Origin: Bacillus suaedaesalsae | Lineage (GTDB): Bacteria; Bacillota; Bacilli; Bacillales; SA4 | Assembly (NCBI RefSeq): GCF_016890225.1 | Contig: NZ_JAFELM010000031.1 | Span: forward strand, 243,492 to 307,491 | Reading direction: 5' to 3' | Length of the DNA stretch: 64,000 nucleotides | Shown: positions 47,047-56,053 of the stretch, piece after piece | Numbering within the stretch: the stretch's first letter is position 1 | How the letters are laid out: each line of letters begins with the position of its first letter | Program-made: the position numbers and the translations under genes | Notes under the pieces: generated by a model | Database searches by the model: none | What the model was told of the DNA's origin: nothing | Seen by the model: only the letters and a program-made list of their open reading frames with translations

Positions 47047-47547
47047 ATGGAAAATATTATTTTAGTTAAAGGAAAAGTAAAATATCCTTTAACATTGGAT
47101 CCAGGGGTTTGGATATTCGATGATCGCAAAGTAGATTTAACGACATATTTTGATCAAGAGCATGAAGTTGTGAATGAATTAGAAGCTTATACAAAATCAG
47201 TTTCTGAACACTGGGATCGCGAAATTAAAGAAGGCGCTATATATCCACCCATTAATAAAAGTGTGAAAAAGTTCGAAAAGGAAAAAATACTGAACGGTAC
47301 GTTTGCAATTCCAGTAAAATATTTTATTCAAAATGCTGAACCGGCTGAAGAGGCAACATCTGTTACGTTCTTACTTTCTAACGGAGAAGAGCATTCTTTA
47401 CCTATTGAGGATGTAGTAAAAGGACTTTTCGGTTTTTCATTCAATGGTAAACCATTAAAAGAAAACGGACCGGTTCATTTTTATTACGGTAATGGTTCAA
47501 ATAGAGAAAATCCCATAACTAACATTCAAGGAATTTCCATATCTTAA
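47047..47547 (+). CDS. ylaL: YlaL family protein
   Basis: A 166-residue soluble protein of unknown function, with LTLDPGVWIFDDRKVDL and a long central region. Some relatives are labelled peptidyl-prolyl isomerase, for which I see no motif. The ATG follows GAGGTGG. Assigned as ylaL from its position beside the phoH-like gene ylaK. Confidence 0.75.
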   Translation: MENIILVKGKVKYPLTLDPGVWIFDDRKVDLTTYFDQEHEVVNELEAYTKSVSEHWDREIKEGAIYPPINKSVKKFEKEKILNGTFAIPVKYFIQNAEPAEEATSVTFLLSNGEEHSLPIEDVVKGLFGFSFNGKPLKENGPVHFYYGNGSNRENPITNIQGISIS

Positions 47548-47553
47548 ATAAGA

Positions 47554-47592
47554 TTCAAAAACGAGCAGACTCTATATCTGCTCGTTTTTGAT
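47554..47592. terminator. Bidirectional terminator after ylaL
   Basis: CAAAAACGAGCAGA pairs with TCTGCTCGTTTTTG over 14 bp. Confidence 0.92.
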
Positions 47593-47697
47593 TTTATACG
47601 GCTGTTTCCGTATAGATTGTTATTTATCGAACAAGTCTAGTCAAAGTAATAAATATCCATTTTACGAATGGTTTAAATGTAATTACTAAAAGAGCTG

Positions 47698-49026
47698 TTA
47701 TAATATGTCAGCTGCTAGCTGTGCTAAACCAGATCGTTCACCTTTAACAAATCTAACATGTCCACTTACTTTTTGATCTTTAAAGCTTTCTACCACGTAA
47801 GTCAAACCGTTGTTGTATTCATCTAAATACGGATGATCAATTTGTTCCGGATCTCCCATTAGTACGATTTTACTTCTCTCACCTACACGCGTTAAGATCG
47901 TTTTCACTTCGTGTTTCGTTAAATTTTGAGCTTCATCTATGATAATAAACTGCTCAGGAATACTTCTTCCTCTTATATATGTGAGTGCTTCCACTTCGAT
48001 TGATCCCATTCCAGCTAAAATAGCATCCAGTTCCCCTGGTTTTTTTGTATTAAAAAGGAATTCAAGATTATCAAAAATGGGTTGCATCCACGGTCTTAAT
48101 TTCTCTTCTTTTTCTCCAGGTAAATAACCTATGTCTTTACCAACAGGAACAATTGGCCTTGCCACTAATAGCTTCTTATACAATCCTAAATCTTCTGTTT
48201 GCATTAGACCAGCCGCTAAAGCTAGAAGCGTCTTACCGGTACCCGCTTTTCCGATTAACGTAACTAACGGGATATCTTCTCTAAGCAATAATTCTAGTCC
48301 CATTATTTGTTGAACATTTCTCGGCTTAATCCCCCATATTGGTTCTTGAGTATAAACGAGTTTTTTAATCCTTTTACTACTTAAGTCTACCATTCCCACG
48401 GCAGAGCCTGAGACATTTAATGCATCTTTCATAATTACGAATTGATATGGATAAAAAGGATGATTTGCAAGTTCAGATGTTGCAATTTCACCCTTTTCAT
48501 AGAATCGGTTCAACACTTCTTTTTGGGTATAAATTTCTAAATACCCTGTATAAATGTGATCGAGTTCGACGACACGATCACTTAAGAAATCTTCTGATTG
48601 TAAGCCTAAGCTATCTGCCTTTACTCGGACAAGAACATCCTTACTAACTAAAATAACTGGCTTTCCATCTTCTTTTGCCTCTTCTTCTAGAGAAAGATTT
48701 TTTGCAACGGCAAGGATTCGATTGTCATTTGTTTTCTCAATAAAGATTTCTTGCAACTCATGAAAAGAGCGATGATTTAATTCAATCCGAAATGTTCCAC
48801 CATTTTCCAAAGGGACTTTTTCGTATAGTTTTCCTGTTTCTCTTAGCTTGTCAATTAGTTTGGATACATGTCTTGCATTTCTCCCTATCTCATCCATATT
48901 TCTCTTTTTCGAATCAACTTCTTCAAGTACAACTGCTGGAATCACTACTTCGTTCTCTTCAAACGAGAAGATTGATAATGGATCTTGTAATAATACATTC
49001 GTATCCAAGACATAAATTTTCCCCAA
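47698..49026 (-). CDS. ylaK: PhoH2: PIN domain and PhoH ATPase/helicase (YlaK)
   Basis: A 442-residue fusion of an N-terminal PIN ribonuclease domain (YVLDTNVLLQDPLSIFSF, with acidic residues Asp7 and further EVDSKK and NDNRILAVA positions) and a PhoH P-loop domain with Walker A GKAGTGKT, Walker B FIIIDEAQN and sensor MGDPEQ. PhoH2 proteins of mycobacteria and Bacillus unwind and cleave RNA. Divergent from ylaJ, convergent with ylaL. Confidence 0.93.
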   Translation of the reverse strand: MGKIYVLDTNVLLQDPLSIFSFEENEVVIPAVVLEEVDSKKRNMDEIGRNARHVSKLIDKLRETGKLYEKVPLENGGTFRIELNHRSFHELQEIFIEKTNDNRILAVAKNLSLEEEAKEDGKPVILVSKDVLVRVKADSLGLQSEDFLSDRVVELDHIYTGYLEIYTQKEVLNRFYEKGEIATSELANHPFYPYQFVIMKDALNVSGSAVGMVDLSSKRIKKLVYTQEPIWGIKPRNVQQIMGLELLLREDIPLVTLIGKAGTGKTLLALAAGLMQTEDLGLYKKLLVARPIVPVGKDIGYLPGEKEEKLRPWMQPIFDNLEFLFNTKKPGELDAILAGMGSIEVEALTYIRGRSIPEQFIIIDEAQNLTKHEVKTILTRVGERSKIVLMGDPEQIDHPYLDEYNNGLTYVVESFKDQKVSGHVRFVKGERSGLAQLAADIL

Positions 49027-49303
49027 ATTTCCTCCTCCTGACTACGCTTTTTCTTGATATATAATCGTACACTTGCTTACGATTATAAACTGCAGTATCG
49101 GGTAGACTGATGTCTATCCTCTTTTAATAAAAGGAGTAATGGACTGTCATTGTCATTAGTACAAGGGCAGCTTGCTTGTTTTAATATATGAGAACATGAA
49201 TAAAGATAGAAGAATTATTAAACAATAAAAATAAACCAGTTATACACAGTTGCATTTTGAATCGTAACTCTTAAAAAGTGTAAAAGGATATGGAGGGAAT
49301 AAA

Positions 49304-49930
49304 ATGAATAAAATTGTCATGATTCTATCGATTATATGTTTTGCTCTTATGGCAGGGTGTAACAATAATAACGAAGCAAGAAAAAATGAAGAAAATGAAT
49401 TTATCCAAGTTAAAAATCAAGTAATCGAAAAGGATGATCCAAGGTCATCAGAAGAAATTGCTCAGAACTTAGTTAAGCTTGCCTCAAGCGTACCTAACGT
49501 AAATGATGCTACCGCTCTTGTAATCGGAAATGTAGCAGTTGTTGGAATTGATGTGAATTCCAAAATCGACCGTTCACGAGTTGGCACAATTAAATATTCT
49601 GTTGCAGAGAGCTTAAAACATGATCCTCATGGTGCAAACGCAATCGTAATTGCAGACCCAGATGCAAATGTTAGACTTCGCCAAATGGGTAAGGAAATTA
49701 AACAAGGTCGTCCAATCAGCGGAATAATGAATGAGTTATCAGCAATGGTTGGTAGATTAATGCCAGAACTTCCAGCCGATATATTCGAACAAGATCGAAC
49801 TGCACCAACTGAAACAAATAGTAAAAATCAACTCCCAGAAGGAAAAGAAAATGAACTTGAAAAGGAACAACAAGACCAATCTAAAAACCAAAAAAATCGA
49901 GACACACAAACACCAAAGAATAACCTATAA
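49304..49930 (+). CDS. ylaJ: YhcN/YlaJ family sporulation lipoprotein
   Basis: A 208-residue lipoprotein with signal MNKIVMILSIICFALMAGC and lipobox cysteine at residue 19. The YhcN/YlaJ domain follows (ATALVIGNVAVVGIDV … ESLKHDPHGANAIVIADPDANVRLRQMGKEI), then a hydrophilic Lys/Glu/Gln-rich tail. In B. subtilis this family is made in the forespore and found in the spore inner membrane. The ATG follows TGGAGGG. Confidence 0.9.
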   Translation: MNKIVMILSIICFALMAGCNNNNEARKNEENEFIQVKNQVIEKDDPRSSEEIAQNLVKLASSVPNVNDATALVIGNVAVVGIDVNSKIDRSRVGTIKYSVAESLKHDPHGANAIVIADPDANVRLRQMGKEIKQGRPISGIMNELSAMVGRLMPELPADIFEQDRTAPTETNSKNQLPEGKENELEKEQQDQSKNQKNRDTQTPKNNL

Positions 49931-50003
49931 GATACAGTTTTTTTCGTAAACATGTTCCTTTACTAGACTTATGAAACAACACAAATCAATGAAAAAAGAC
50001 TAA

Positions 50004-50048
50004 AATAAAATCGCTTGGGATAGTCTATACTCCCGAGCGATTTTTGTT
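50004..50048. terminator. Bidirectional terminator, ylaJ and the PPOX-family gene
   Basis: AAAATCGCT pairs with AGCGATTTT, extended by GGGA/TCCC, with T tracts on both exits. Confidence 0.87.
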
Positions 50049-50059
50049 ACTAATGATAT

Positions 50060-50515
50060 TTAGTTATTTTTAATCGCTTCCATTACTTGACGATCCAACC
50101 TAGTAGCTGCCTCAGCATCATATGTTTTTTCATATCTCGGTTCGATTGAGATTTTTGCTCCATAAAACATAACATCACGAACTTCACTTATCTTAATTTC
50201 AACAAGAGCTAATTTTAACGGTACATCTTCAACTTTCTCATTTTTAATGACCGCTTCGCCATATATGGAATATGTAGAATCATTTGCCACAACATTCATT
50301 ACAATTAGAGGTATATTCTTTATATTTTGTATAATTCTAGATCGATTATCGACAGCGAAGACAATACGCCTTTGGTCAGGAGCATACACCCAAGAAATTG
50401 CACTTACATTTGGACCACCTGTTACGTGATCAATAGTTGATATCGTTACAAATCTCTCTCTTTGAAGAAAATCATACAAACTTGAAATTAACATGGATTC
50501 AACTTGATTTGCCAT
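50060..50515 (-). CDS. Pyridoxamine 5'-phosphate oxidase-like (split-barrel) protein
   Basis: A 151-residue flavin-binding split-barrel protein. Visible are ERFVTISTIDHVTGGPNVSAISWVYAPD and RRIVFAVDNRSRIIQNIKN, typical of the PPOX-like superfamily, in which members bind FMN, F420 or heme. The substrate is unknown. The ATG follows AGGAGGG. Not a PdxH-type enzyme by size. Confidence 0.82.
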   Translation of the reverse strand: MANQVESMLISSLYDFLQRERFVTISTIDHVTGGPNVSAISWVYAPDQRRIVFAVDNRSRIIQNIKNIPLIVMNVVANDSTYSIYGEAVIKNEKVEDVPLKLALVEIKISEVRDVMFYGAKISIEPRYEKTYDAEAATRLDRQVMEAIKNN

Positions 50516-50764
50516 TTTCTTTCCCTCCTATTGTTTGTAATCAATTAGTTTTATTTAAAAAAAAATACAATGAAGTCAATTTCATGGGTCAGTTATTGAT
50601 GATGTTTTTCGAAAACCAAGTAATACCTTGGTTTCAGTTACATCTTTTCGTCAAAGAATTGAATATCACACACGATAGAAGATTTAACCTTAATTAGATT
50701 TTGATGAAGAGTACAATGTTAACGAAAAGCGCTTAAGGAAATAAACATTATGTATAATTCATGC

Positions 50765-50770
50765 TATACT
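50765..50770 (+). promoter_or_regulatory. Extended -10 element before ylaI
   Basis: TGCTATACT, an extended -10 (TGN plus TATACT), lies 37 bp before the ylaI ATG, with a poor -35 (TAAACA) 17 bp upstream. Confidence 0.45.
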
Positions 50771-50806
50771 GTTTACATGAAGATTTCAACAATTAGAGGT
50801 GGAAAG

Positions 50807-51007
50807 ATGAGAGTTAAGTGCGTGATATGCGATAAGATTGAAAATATAGAAGACGAGACATTAGTGGCAAAGCGACTTAGAAATCGCCCAATTCATACAT
50901 ATATGTGTCAAGACTGTCATGATCGAATCGAAATTAAAACAAAAGAACGACTAAATACTGGGAAGTTTAGAGTGTATCGTGAAAGGAAGCTTAAAGAAGA
51001 TTGGTAA
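50807..51007 (+). CDS. ylaI: YlaI family zinc-ribbon protein (DUF2197)
   Basis: A 66-residue protein with two cysteine pairs (CVIC and CQDC) spaced to form a zinc ribbon, and a basic tail. Function unknown; possibly nucleic-acid binding. The ATG at 50807 follows GAGGTGG; an in-frame ATG at 50750 has no signal. Confidence 0.88.
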   Translation: MRVKCVICDKIENIEDETLVAKRLRNRPIHTYMCQDCHDRIEIKTKERLNTGKFRVYRERKLKEDW

Positions 51008-51441
51008 CGAGACAGCATTTAGTATCTGGAGCTTCCAGTGGAGTTATAGGTGGAGTAATCTTAGGTTTTTTCTTAAAAGTTGTACAAACCTTTACAGGGA
51101 TAAAAGTTTATACTCTATTACTAAATGTAGATTTCCTCCCGATACTTGGCAGAGTGATCTGGAGTGAATTTGTAGAGTTTTTCTTTCATCTGTGTATTTC
51201 ATTTTTACTGGGAATGATTTATTCTTTCATTCCAAAAACAAAGACACACCCATACATAACATCATTCATCATTACAATTCCTACTATTCCTTTATTCTAT
51301 GTGCTCATTCACTTATCTATTAAAGAAACCGTCTCAATAACTGATTTAACTGGGTTTCTATTGTGGACGATTGGACATATATTATTTGCATTTTCCTTGG
51401 CAGCTTCCTATCAGTATTTAACTAAAAAAATGACGACCTAG
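51001..51441 (+). CDS. Membrane protein of unknown function (146 aa)
   Basis: Begins at a TTG that overlaps the last codons of ylaI (GATTGGTAA). Four hydrophobic segments are visible (about 10-30, 55-75, 85-105 and 115-135), with an early GASSGVIGGVILGFF glycine motif suggesting a membrane-embedded loop. I do not recognise the family, although the topology recalls small YqhR-like proteins. Its stop codon overlaps that of the convergent gene at 51438. Confidence 0.7.
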   Translation: MVTRQHLVSGASSGVIGGVILGFFLKVVQTFTGIKVYTLLLNVDFLPILGRVIWSEFVEFFFHLCISFLLGMIYSFIPKTKTHPYITSFIITIPTIPLFYVLIHLSIKETVSITDLTGFLLWTIGHILFAFSLAASYQYLTKKMTT

Positions 51442-51462
51442 TTAGTAGGCTCGTCATTTTCT
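51424..51462. terminator. Bidirectional terminator spanning two overlapping stop codons
   Basis: AAAATGACGA pairs with TCGTCATTTT, with a CCTA/TAGG inner stem. The convergent genes at 51001 and 51438 overlap by four bases inside the stem. Confidence 0.85.
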
Positions 51463-51752
51463 TCTTCTTTTGGATAGTTTATAAACTTCTCTGGCTCTGC
51501 TTCCATTTGCTCAAGCATGACATCAATTAGTTCTACTGGAAACCTAGTTCTCTTCTGTTCACCTTGTAAAACATAAGAGACTTCGTACATTTGTTCATCT
51601 TTTTTCACTGTAATCTCACTTATTCCATGTTCTTCTGTAAGAACCTCATAGAAGAGATTTACCGTATCCTGTGCTGCCGTATCATCTACTCTAACATCTG
51701 CAACGACTTTAATGGTTAACCAATTATATAGTGTGTCCTGCAATGAACTCAT
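51438..51752 (-). CDS. Conserved hypothetical protein (104 aa)
   Basis: A soluble acidic protein with [19 protein letters not shown] and a strand-rich middle, ending in an acidic tail ([10 protein letters not shown]). No recognised domain. It starts within the ylaH stop codon (ATGA overlap), so it is translationally coupled to ylaH. It is extra compared with the B. subtilis ylaH-ylaI interval. Confidence 0.75.
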   Translation of the reverse strand: MSSLQDTLYNWLTIKVVADVRVDDTAAQDTVNLFYEVLTEEHGISEITVKKDEQMYEVSYVLQGEQKRTRFPVELIDVMLEQMEAEPEKFINYPKEEENDEPTN

Positions 51753-52060
51753 GTATTTGCATCTGCCTTTTTAGAGTTATGTAGTCTAATCTTATAAACA
51801 ATTAAAATAACAGCTGCAACGACAAGACCCTCTGCAACAGGTAAAAAGATTCCTAAAAAAGTTAACACCGTACAACCTAGTGCTAAAAAGAAATAAATGA
51901 CAACTGATTTTAATATAGGGAGCTTCTTAGCGAACCCTAGCTTGTACACAACTACAGAAAGTAAAAAAATAGTAATATATAAAAGCCACATTCCTAAGTC
52001 AGGATTTTGTTCTACCCGGTATAAAGCAGGGAAAAAGGATAAATAATCGCCCACTTCCAT
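51749..52060 (-). CDS. ylaH: YlaH-like membrane protein
   Basis: A 103-residue protein with three hydrophobic segments (about 24-42, 50-70 and 72-90) and family text [39 protein letters not shown]. Function unknown. The ATG follows GAAGGAGG. Just downstream of bipA, as in B. subtilis. Confidence 0.87.
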   Translation of the reverse strand: MEVGDYLSFFPALYRVEQNPDLGMWLLYITIFLLSVVVYKLGFAKKLPILKSVVIYFFLALGCTVLTFLGIFLPVAEGLVVAAVILIVYKIRLHNSKKADANT

Positions 52061-52087
52061 ATGTGTTCCTCCTTCAATATGAAATAA

Positions 52088-52118
52088 AAAGACAGGGTCA
52101 ACGAAGTGTTAACCCTAA
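52088..52118 (-). terminator. Terminator of bipA
   Basis: AGGGTTAAC pairs with GTTGACCCT across a short loop, followed by GTCTTTTTATTT on the minus strand. Confidence 0.82.
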
Positions 52119-52126
52119 TTTTACTC

Positions 52127-53974
52127 TTATTGACCTACATCAGCATACTTTTTCTTTTTTGCAGCTCTTTCACGTTCACTCTTATCCAGAATCTTTTTAC
52201 GTAGACGAATGGATTGTGGTGTAACCTCACAATATTCATCATCATTTAGATATTCCAATGATTCTTCTAGTGACATGATTTTCGGCTTTTTCATTGTTGT
52301 CGTTTGGTCTTTATTAGCAGAACGCATATTTGTCATTTGCTTTGCTTTAATGACGTTAACTGTAAGGTCATTATCACGGTTATTTTCTCCGACAATCATA
52401 CCTTCGTATACATCTGTACCTGGTTCAATGAAAATTGTTCCACGGTCTTCTAAAGCTAAAATACTGTATTGAGTGGATTTACCTGTTTCTAATGAAACAA
52501 GCACACCATTACGACGTCCACCAATCTGACCAGCAAATACTGGTTGATAGCTATCAAACGTATGATTTAAGATACCATACCCTCTTGTCATTGTCATAAA
52601 TTCAGTTCGGTAACCGATTAATCCACGTGCTGGTACATTGAATACCATTCGTGTTTGTCCGCCGCCATTACTTGACATATCCACTAGTTCACCTTTTCTC
52701 ATTCCTAGTGATTCCATAATCGATCCAGTATATTCATCCGGCACATCGATTTGAACACGTTCAACTGGCTCACACTTAACGCCATCAACTTCCTTAACGA
52801 TTACTTCTGGCTTAGATACTTGTAATTCAAAGCCTTCACGTCTCATGTTTTCAATTAAGATTGATAAATGTAATTCACCACGACCTGAAACTGTCCAAAC
52901 ATCTGGTGAATCAGTTTGATCAACACGTAAGCTAACATCTGTCTCTAATTGAGCCATTAAGCGCTCTTCGATTTTTCGTGCTGTAACCCATTTACCTTCT
53001 CGTCCTGCAAACGGACTATTATTAACAAGGAAGGTCATTTGCAAAGTAGGTTCATCAATACGAAGTATTGGAAGCGCCTCTTGCTTGTCAATCGGACATA
53101 CAGTTTCACCAACGTTAATGTCTTCCATTCCAGAAACAGCAACTAAATCGCCAGCTTTTGCTTCTTGAATTTCAATACGTTTAAGACCAATGAATCCAAA
53201 CATCTTTGTAACACGGAACTTCTTCACAGAACCGTCTAGCTTCATTAACGAGACTTCTTGCCCTACATTCATTGTCCCGCGGAAAATACGTCCAATTCCA
53301 ATACGTCCAACATAGTCATTATAATCAAGAAGTGTAACTTGGAATTGAAGAGGCTCATCACTGTTATCTACAGGAGCAGGAATATGCTCTAAGATTGAAT
53401 CAAACAAACAGCTCATGTCTTCCTCTTGGTTAGCTGGGTCTGGATCAAGGCTCGCTGTACCATTAATAGCTGATGCATATACAACCGGGAATTCAAGTTG
53501 ATCTTCTTCAGCACCTAATTCAATAAATAAATCGATTACTTCATCTATAACCTCTAATGGTCTTGCAGATGGCTTATCAATTTTATTAACTACAACAATT
53601 GGAGTTAGCTTTTGTTCTAATGCCTTTTTTAACACGAAACGAGTTTGGGGCATCGTTCCTTCATATGCATCTACAACTAATAGAACTCCATCAACCATAC
53701 GCATAATACGTTCTACTTCTCCACCAAAGTCAGCATGTCCTGGTGTGTCCATAATGTTGATTCTTTTTTCCTTATATTCAATCGCAGTATTTTTCGCTAA
53801 TATTGTAATTCCGCGCTCTTTTTCGATAGCATTCGAATCCATTGCACGTTCTTCAACATGTTCGTTTGAACGGAATGTACCAGATTGATGCAACAATTTG
53901 TCAACCAATGTTGTTTTACCATGGTCAACGTGAGCAATGATAGCAATATTACGAAGATCATCACGTAATTTCAA
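52127..53974 (-). CDS. bipA: Translational GTPase BipA/TypA
   Basis: Ribosome-binding GTPase of 615 residues involved in 50S assembly and growth at low temperature. G motifs: AHVDHGKTTL (G1), GITI (G2), DTPGHADFGGEV (G3), NKIDKPSA (G4) and SAINGTA (G5). EF-G-like domains follow, then the BipA-specific C-terminal domain. The start is TTG after AGGAGATGA. Confidence 0.97.
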   Translation of the reverse strand: MKLRDDLRNIAIIAHVDHGKTTLVDKLLHQSGTFRSNEHVEERAMDSNAIEKERGITILAKNTAIEYKEKRINIMDTPGHADFGGEVERIMRMVDGVLLVVDAYEGTMPQTRFVLKKALEQKLTPIVVVNKIDKPSARPLEVIDEVIDLFIELGAEEDQLEFPVVYASAINGTASLDPDPANQEEDMSCLFDSILEHIPAPVDNSDEPLQFQVTLLDYNDYVGRIGIGRIFRGTMNVGQEVSLMKLDGSVKKFRVTKMFGFIGLKRIEIQEAKAGDLVAVSGMEDINVGETVCPIDKQEALPILRIDEPTLQMTFLVNNSPFAGREGKWVTARKIEERLMAQLETDVSLRVDQTDSPDVWTVSGRGELHLSILIENMRREGFELQVSKPEVIVKEVDGVKCEPVERVQIDVPDEYTGSIMESLGMRKGELVDMSSNGGGQTRMVFNVPARGLIGYRTEFMTMTRGYGILNHTFDSYQPVFAGQIGGRRNGVLVSLETGKSTQYSILALEDRGTIFIEPGTDVYEGMIVGENNRDNDLTVNVIKAKQMTNMRSANKDQTTTMKKPKIMSLEESLEYLNDDEYCEVTPQSIRLRKKILDKSERERAAKKKKYADVGQ

Positions 53975-54055
53975 GATCTCATCTCCTACTTCTAATTAAG
54001 GTTTTCTCTCGTGCTTTAAGCATTCAAGCATTTTTCTTACATTTACAACTTTGCT

Positions 54056-54061
54056 ATTATA
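54056..54061 (-). promoter_or_regulatory. Extended -10 element for bipA
   Basis: On the minus strand TGGTATAAT forms an extended -10 about 85 bp before the bipA start; no good -35 is present, as is common for extended -10 promoters. Confidence 0.5.
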
Positions 54062-54140
54062 CCATATACTTTCAAGATGCGTGAAAGAATCTCATTTTCA
54101 TTTATAAAAATCTTTTGTAAACTATAGTTGGAGGGTTATT

Positions 54141-54320
54141 ATGCAAAAGAAAAAAGTTATTTCATTACTACTAGCATTCCTTACTGCTTTTTTTATCATA
54201 CTTATCGGAATAGCAATTGCTGAAAGAAGTGGACTAGGAATTCTTGGGGCAATACTCGGAGTTATTGTGACAATGGGTGTAGGGTTTGTATTTAAAGCTA
54301 AAAATCGAGAAAAAGAGTAA
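54141..54320 (+). CDS. ylaF: YlaF small membrane protein (DUF5325)
   Basis: A 59-residue protein starting MQKKKVISLLLAFLTAFF and ending KAKNREKE, with two hydrophobic segments separated by AERSGLGILGA. The ATG at 54141 follows TGGAGGG. Position beside bipA matches B. subtilis ylaF. Function unknown. Confidence 0.85.
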   Translation: MQKKKVISLLLAFLTAFFIILIGIAIAERSGLGILGAILGVIVTMGVGFVFKAKNREKE

Positions 54321-54345
54321 GGAAAACACTTCCTTACTCTTTTTC
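54309..54345. terminator. Bidirectional terminator, ylaF and GNAT gene
   Basis: A 16 bp stem (GAAAAAGAGTAAGGAA and its complement) contains both convergent stop codons. Confidence 0.92.
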
Positions 54346-54795
54346 TAAAGGTTTTATACACAATAAGTAGGTCTTGTCATATTCTTTTTCAATTTTATAT
54401 TGCTCGAATCCACAGGAAGTTAGAAAAGATATCCACCCATGTTGCATAATCGGGATGGCTGCATAAGCAATCTTCTCCCCCTTATCAGCCCATGTATGAA
54501 GCAATTGGGTAATAATTGTTTTCCCATACCCATTTCTTTGATATTGAGGATGTATAAGTAACGTACCAACCCATGGTCTTCCATTAGACTGTGCGTGTTC
54601 CACTGTATAGGAAATACCGATTTCTCTGTTTTCATCTGACCAAATCAACCATACTCCGTTTACATGCTCATATTTTTTCATAAAATTATGTAACTCAGAT
54701 TCGTGACATTCTTCCTCCTGCCAGTCTTTGCTATCTTTCACACAATTAATAAAAAAAGAAAAATCAATGTCTTCATAGGGACGACTTGTTACCAT
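54334..54795 (-). CDS. GNAT-family N-acetyltransferase
   Basis: A 153-residue acetyltransferase with acetyl-CoA loop LLIHPQYQRNGYGKTIITQLL. Its ATG overlaps the suhB stop codon (TGATG), so it is translated with suhB. Substrate unknown. The C-terminal half (IAYAAIPIMQHGWISFLTSCGFEQY) is consistent with the fold. Confidence 0.83.
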   Translation of the reverse strand: MVTSRPYEDIDFSFFINCVKDSKDWQEEECHESELHNFMKKYEHVNGVWLIWSDENREIGISYTVEHAQSNGRPWVGTLLIHPQYQRNGYGKTIITQLLHTWADKGEKIAYAAIPIMQHGWISFLTSCGFEQYKIEKEYDKTYLLCIKPLEKE

Positions 54796-55604
54796 CACTC
54801 GTTCTTACCAAGGACGTACGTATCGACAACTTCATCATGAAAACTCGCATTACTGGCAAATACAGAGTTTTGCTCTAATAATTTTAATGATTTACCTTCA
54901 ATCGTAGTTACCAATCCACCAACTTCTTCAATTAATACTAAACCAGCTGCAAAATCCCAAGGTGATAGTCTCATCGTAATATATGCATCTAACCTTCCTG
55001 CTGCAACATAAGCTAATTCAATTGCGGCTGAACCATAAGACCTTGTCCCTCTCACACGTTTAATGAGTGGAGCTAATTTCGTAGGATCAATTCGCTTATT
55101 TTCAGTTACCCATGTTGCGTTAATTCCAATCACCGCTTCTTCAAGCTTCACATTTTTCAACTTAGGAAGGCTTACATCATTTAGAAACGCACCTTGTCCC
55201 TTTTGGGCATGATAAAGGTCCCCACTTACAACATCAAAGATTAGCCCAATTTTTCCGACTCCATTTTCATATATCCCAATGGAGATCGCAAAATTGCGTT
55301 GTTGATGAACAAAATTCATTGTTCCATCGATTGGATCAATAATCCATACTATTCCTACTAAGGTTTGGACATTATCACCAACCCCCTCCTCCCCTAGAAT
55401 TCGGTGACCAGGAAAGTTTTTAGTTATTCTTTCAATAAAAAACTGTTCAATTTCATGATCCATATTGGTAACAAGGTCATCAGGAGATGTTTTTGTTTGA
55501 ATCATTAATTGTGATGAAAAGGAATTTCGAATGATATTACCCGCTTCTTTAATCCATTGTTTTGCGTATGTATCAAGTTTGTTCCAGTCAAGAGCACTAT
55601 CCAA
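54795..55604 (-). CDS. suhB: Inositol monophosphatase family protein (SuhB/YktC)
   Basis: Li+-sensitive Mg2+-dependent phosphatase of 269 residues. Metal-binding motifs are complete: ILGEEGVGD (first Glu), WIIDPIDGTMNFVH (Asp-x-Ile-Asp-Gly-Thr) and SPWDFAAGLVLIEEVGG (Trp-Asp). It probably acts on inositol-1-phosphate or a related sugar phosphate. The start is TTG after GGGGGAG. Confidence 0.92.
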   Translation of the reverse strand: MDSALDWNKLDTYAKQWIKEAGNIIRNSFSSQLMIQTKTSPDDLVTNMDHEIEQFFIERITKNFPGHRILGEEGVGDNVQTLVGIVWIIDPIDGTMNFVHQQRNFAISIGIYENGVGKIGLIFDVVSGDLYHAQKGQGAFLNDVSLPKLKNVKLEEAVIGINATWVTENKRIDPTKLAPLIKRVRGTRSYGSAAIELAYVAAGRLDAYITMRLSPWDFAAGLVLIEEVGGLVTTIEGKSLKLLEQNSVFASNASFHDEVVDTYVLGKNE

Positions 55605-55715
55605 AAGTCTCTCCCCCTAAATGTTTCAAAAACTTTAATATTAGAGTATCGAATTAAGAAAGAATAATGCAAGTTAGACAACTCAGCCAGTTATTCACTA
55701 TCATTCCCTTCACAG

Positions 55716-55747
55716 AAAAAACGAACCCCTTCTAAAAGGTCCGTAAA
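55716..55747 (-). terminator. Hairpin after the 62-residue gene
   Basis: ACGGACC and GGGTTCGT arms with an imperfect stem, followed by TTTTTT on the minus strand. Confidence 0.6.
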
Positions 55748-55753
55748 ATCCTT

Positions 55754-55942
55754 TTAAGCGTCTAAGCGGATCATTTCTTGTCTAAGCTTCTCTAATTTAC
55801 GTTTGCATTCTAAAATTTTTTTAGCATCCTTTATTAATAAAGCATCATAAAGGGTTGCTAATTCATAATCAACTTCTAAACGTAAAACAGGTTTTCGTTT
55901 TTCTGCTTCCGTTTTCTTCTTATCATTTAAGACTTGTTTCAT
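55754..55942 (-). CDS. Small conserved hypothetical protein (62 aa)
   Basis: A helical, highly charged protein (EVDYELATLYDALLIKDAKKI … KRKLEKLRQEMIRLDA), probably a two-helix hairpin or coiled coil. The ATG at 55942 follows AAAGGGGTG; the longer frame to 56053 lacks a start signal. It lies between yktB and suhB. Family not recognised. Confidence 0.72.
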   Translation of the reverse strand: MKQVLNDKKKTEAEKRKPVLRLEVDYELATLYDALLIKDAKKILECKRKLEKLRQEMIRLDA

Positions 55943-56053
55943 GAACGATGCACCCCTTTCCATCATTTCGGTTGTACTCGGCTGATAAAAGACTAAAATT
56001 TCAGTTATTTTGTTGTTATATATATTATGTATAGACCTTGTGCTATGCAACAA

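Noticed and set aside
50716..50735. cre-like GAAAAGCGCTTAAG before ylaI
   Set aside because: It lacks the TG and CA ends of the CcpA consensus; only the central CG region fits.
54122..54361. Minus-strand ORF of 79 codons
   Set aside because: It lies antisense to ylaF, whose start, ribosome-binding site, length and synteny are convincing; the antisense frame spans a bidirectional terminator.
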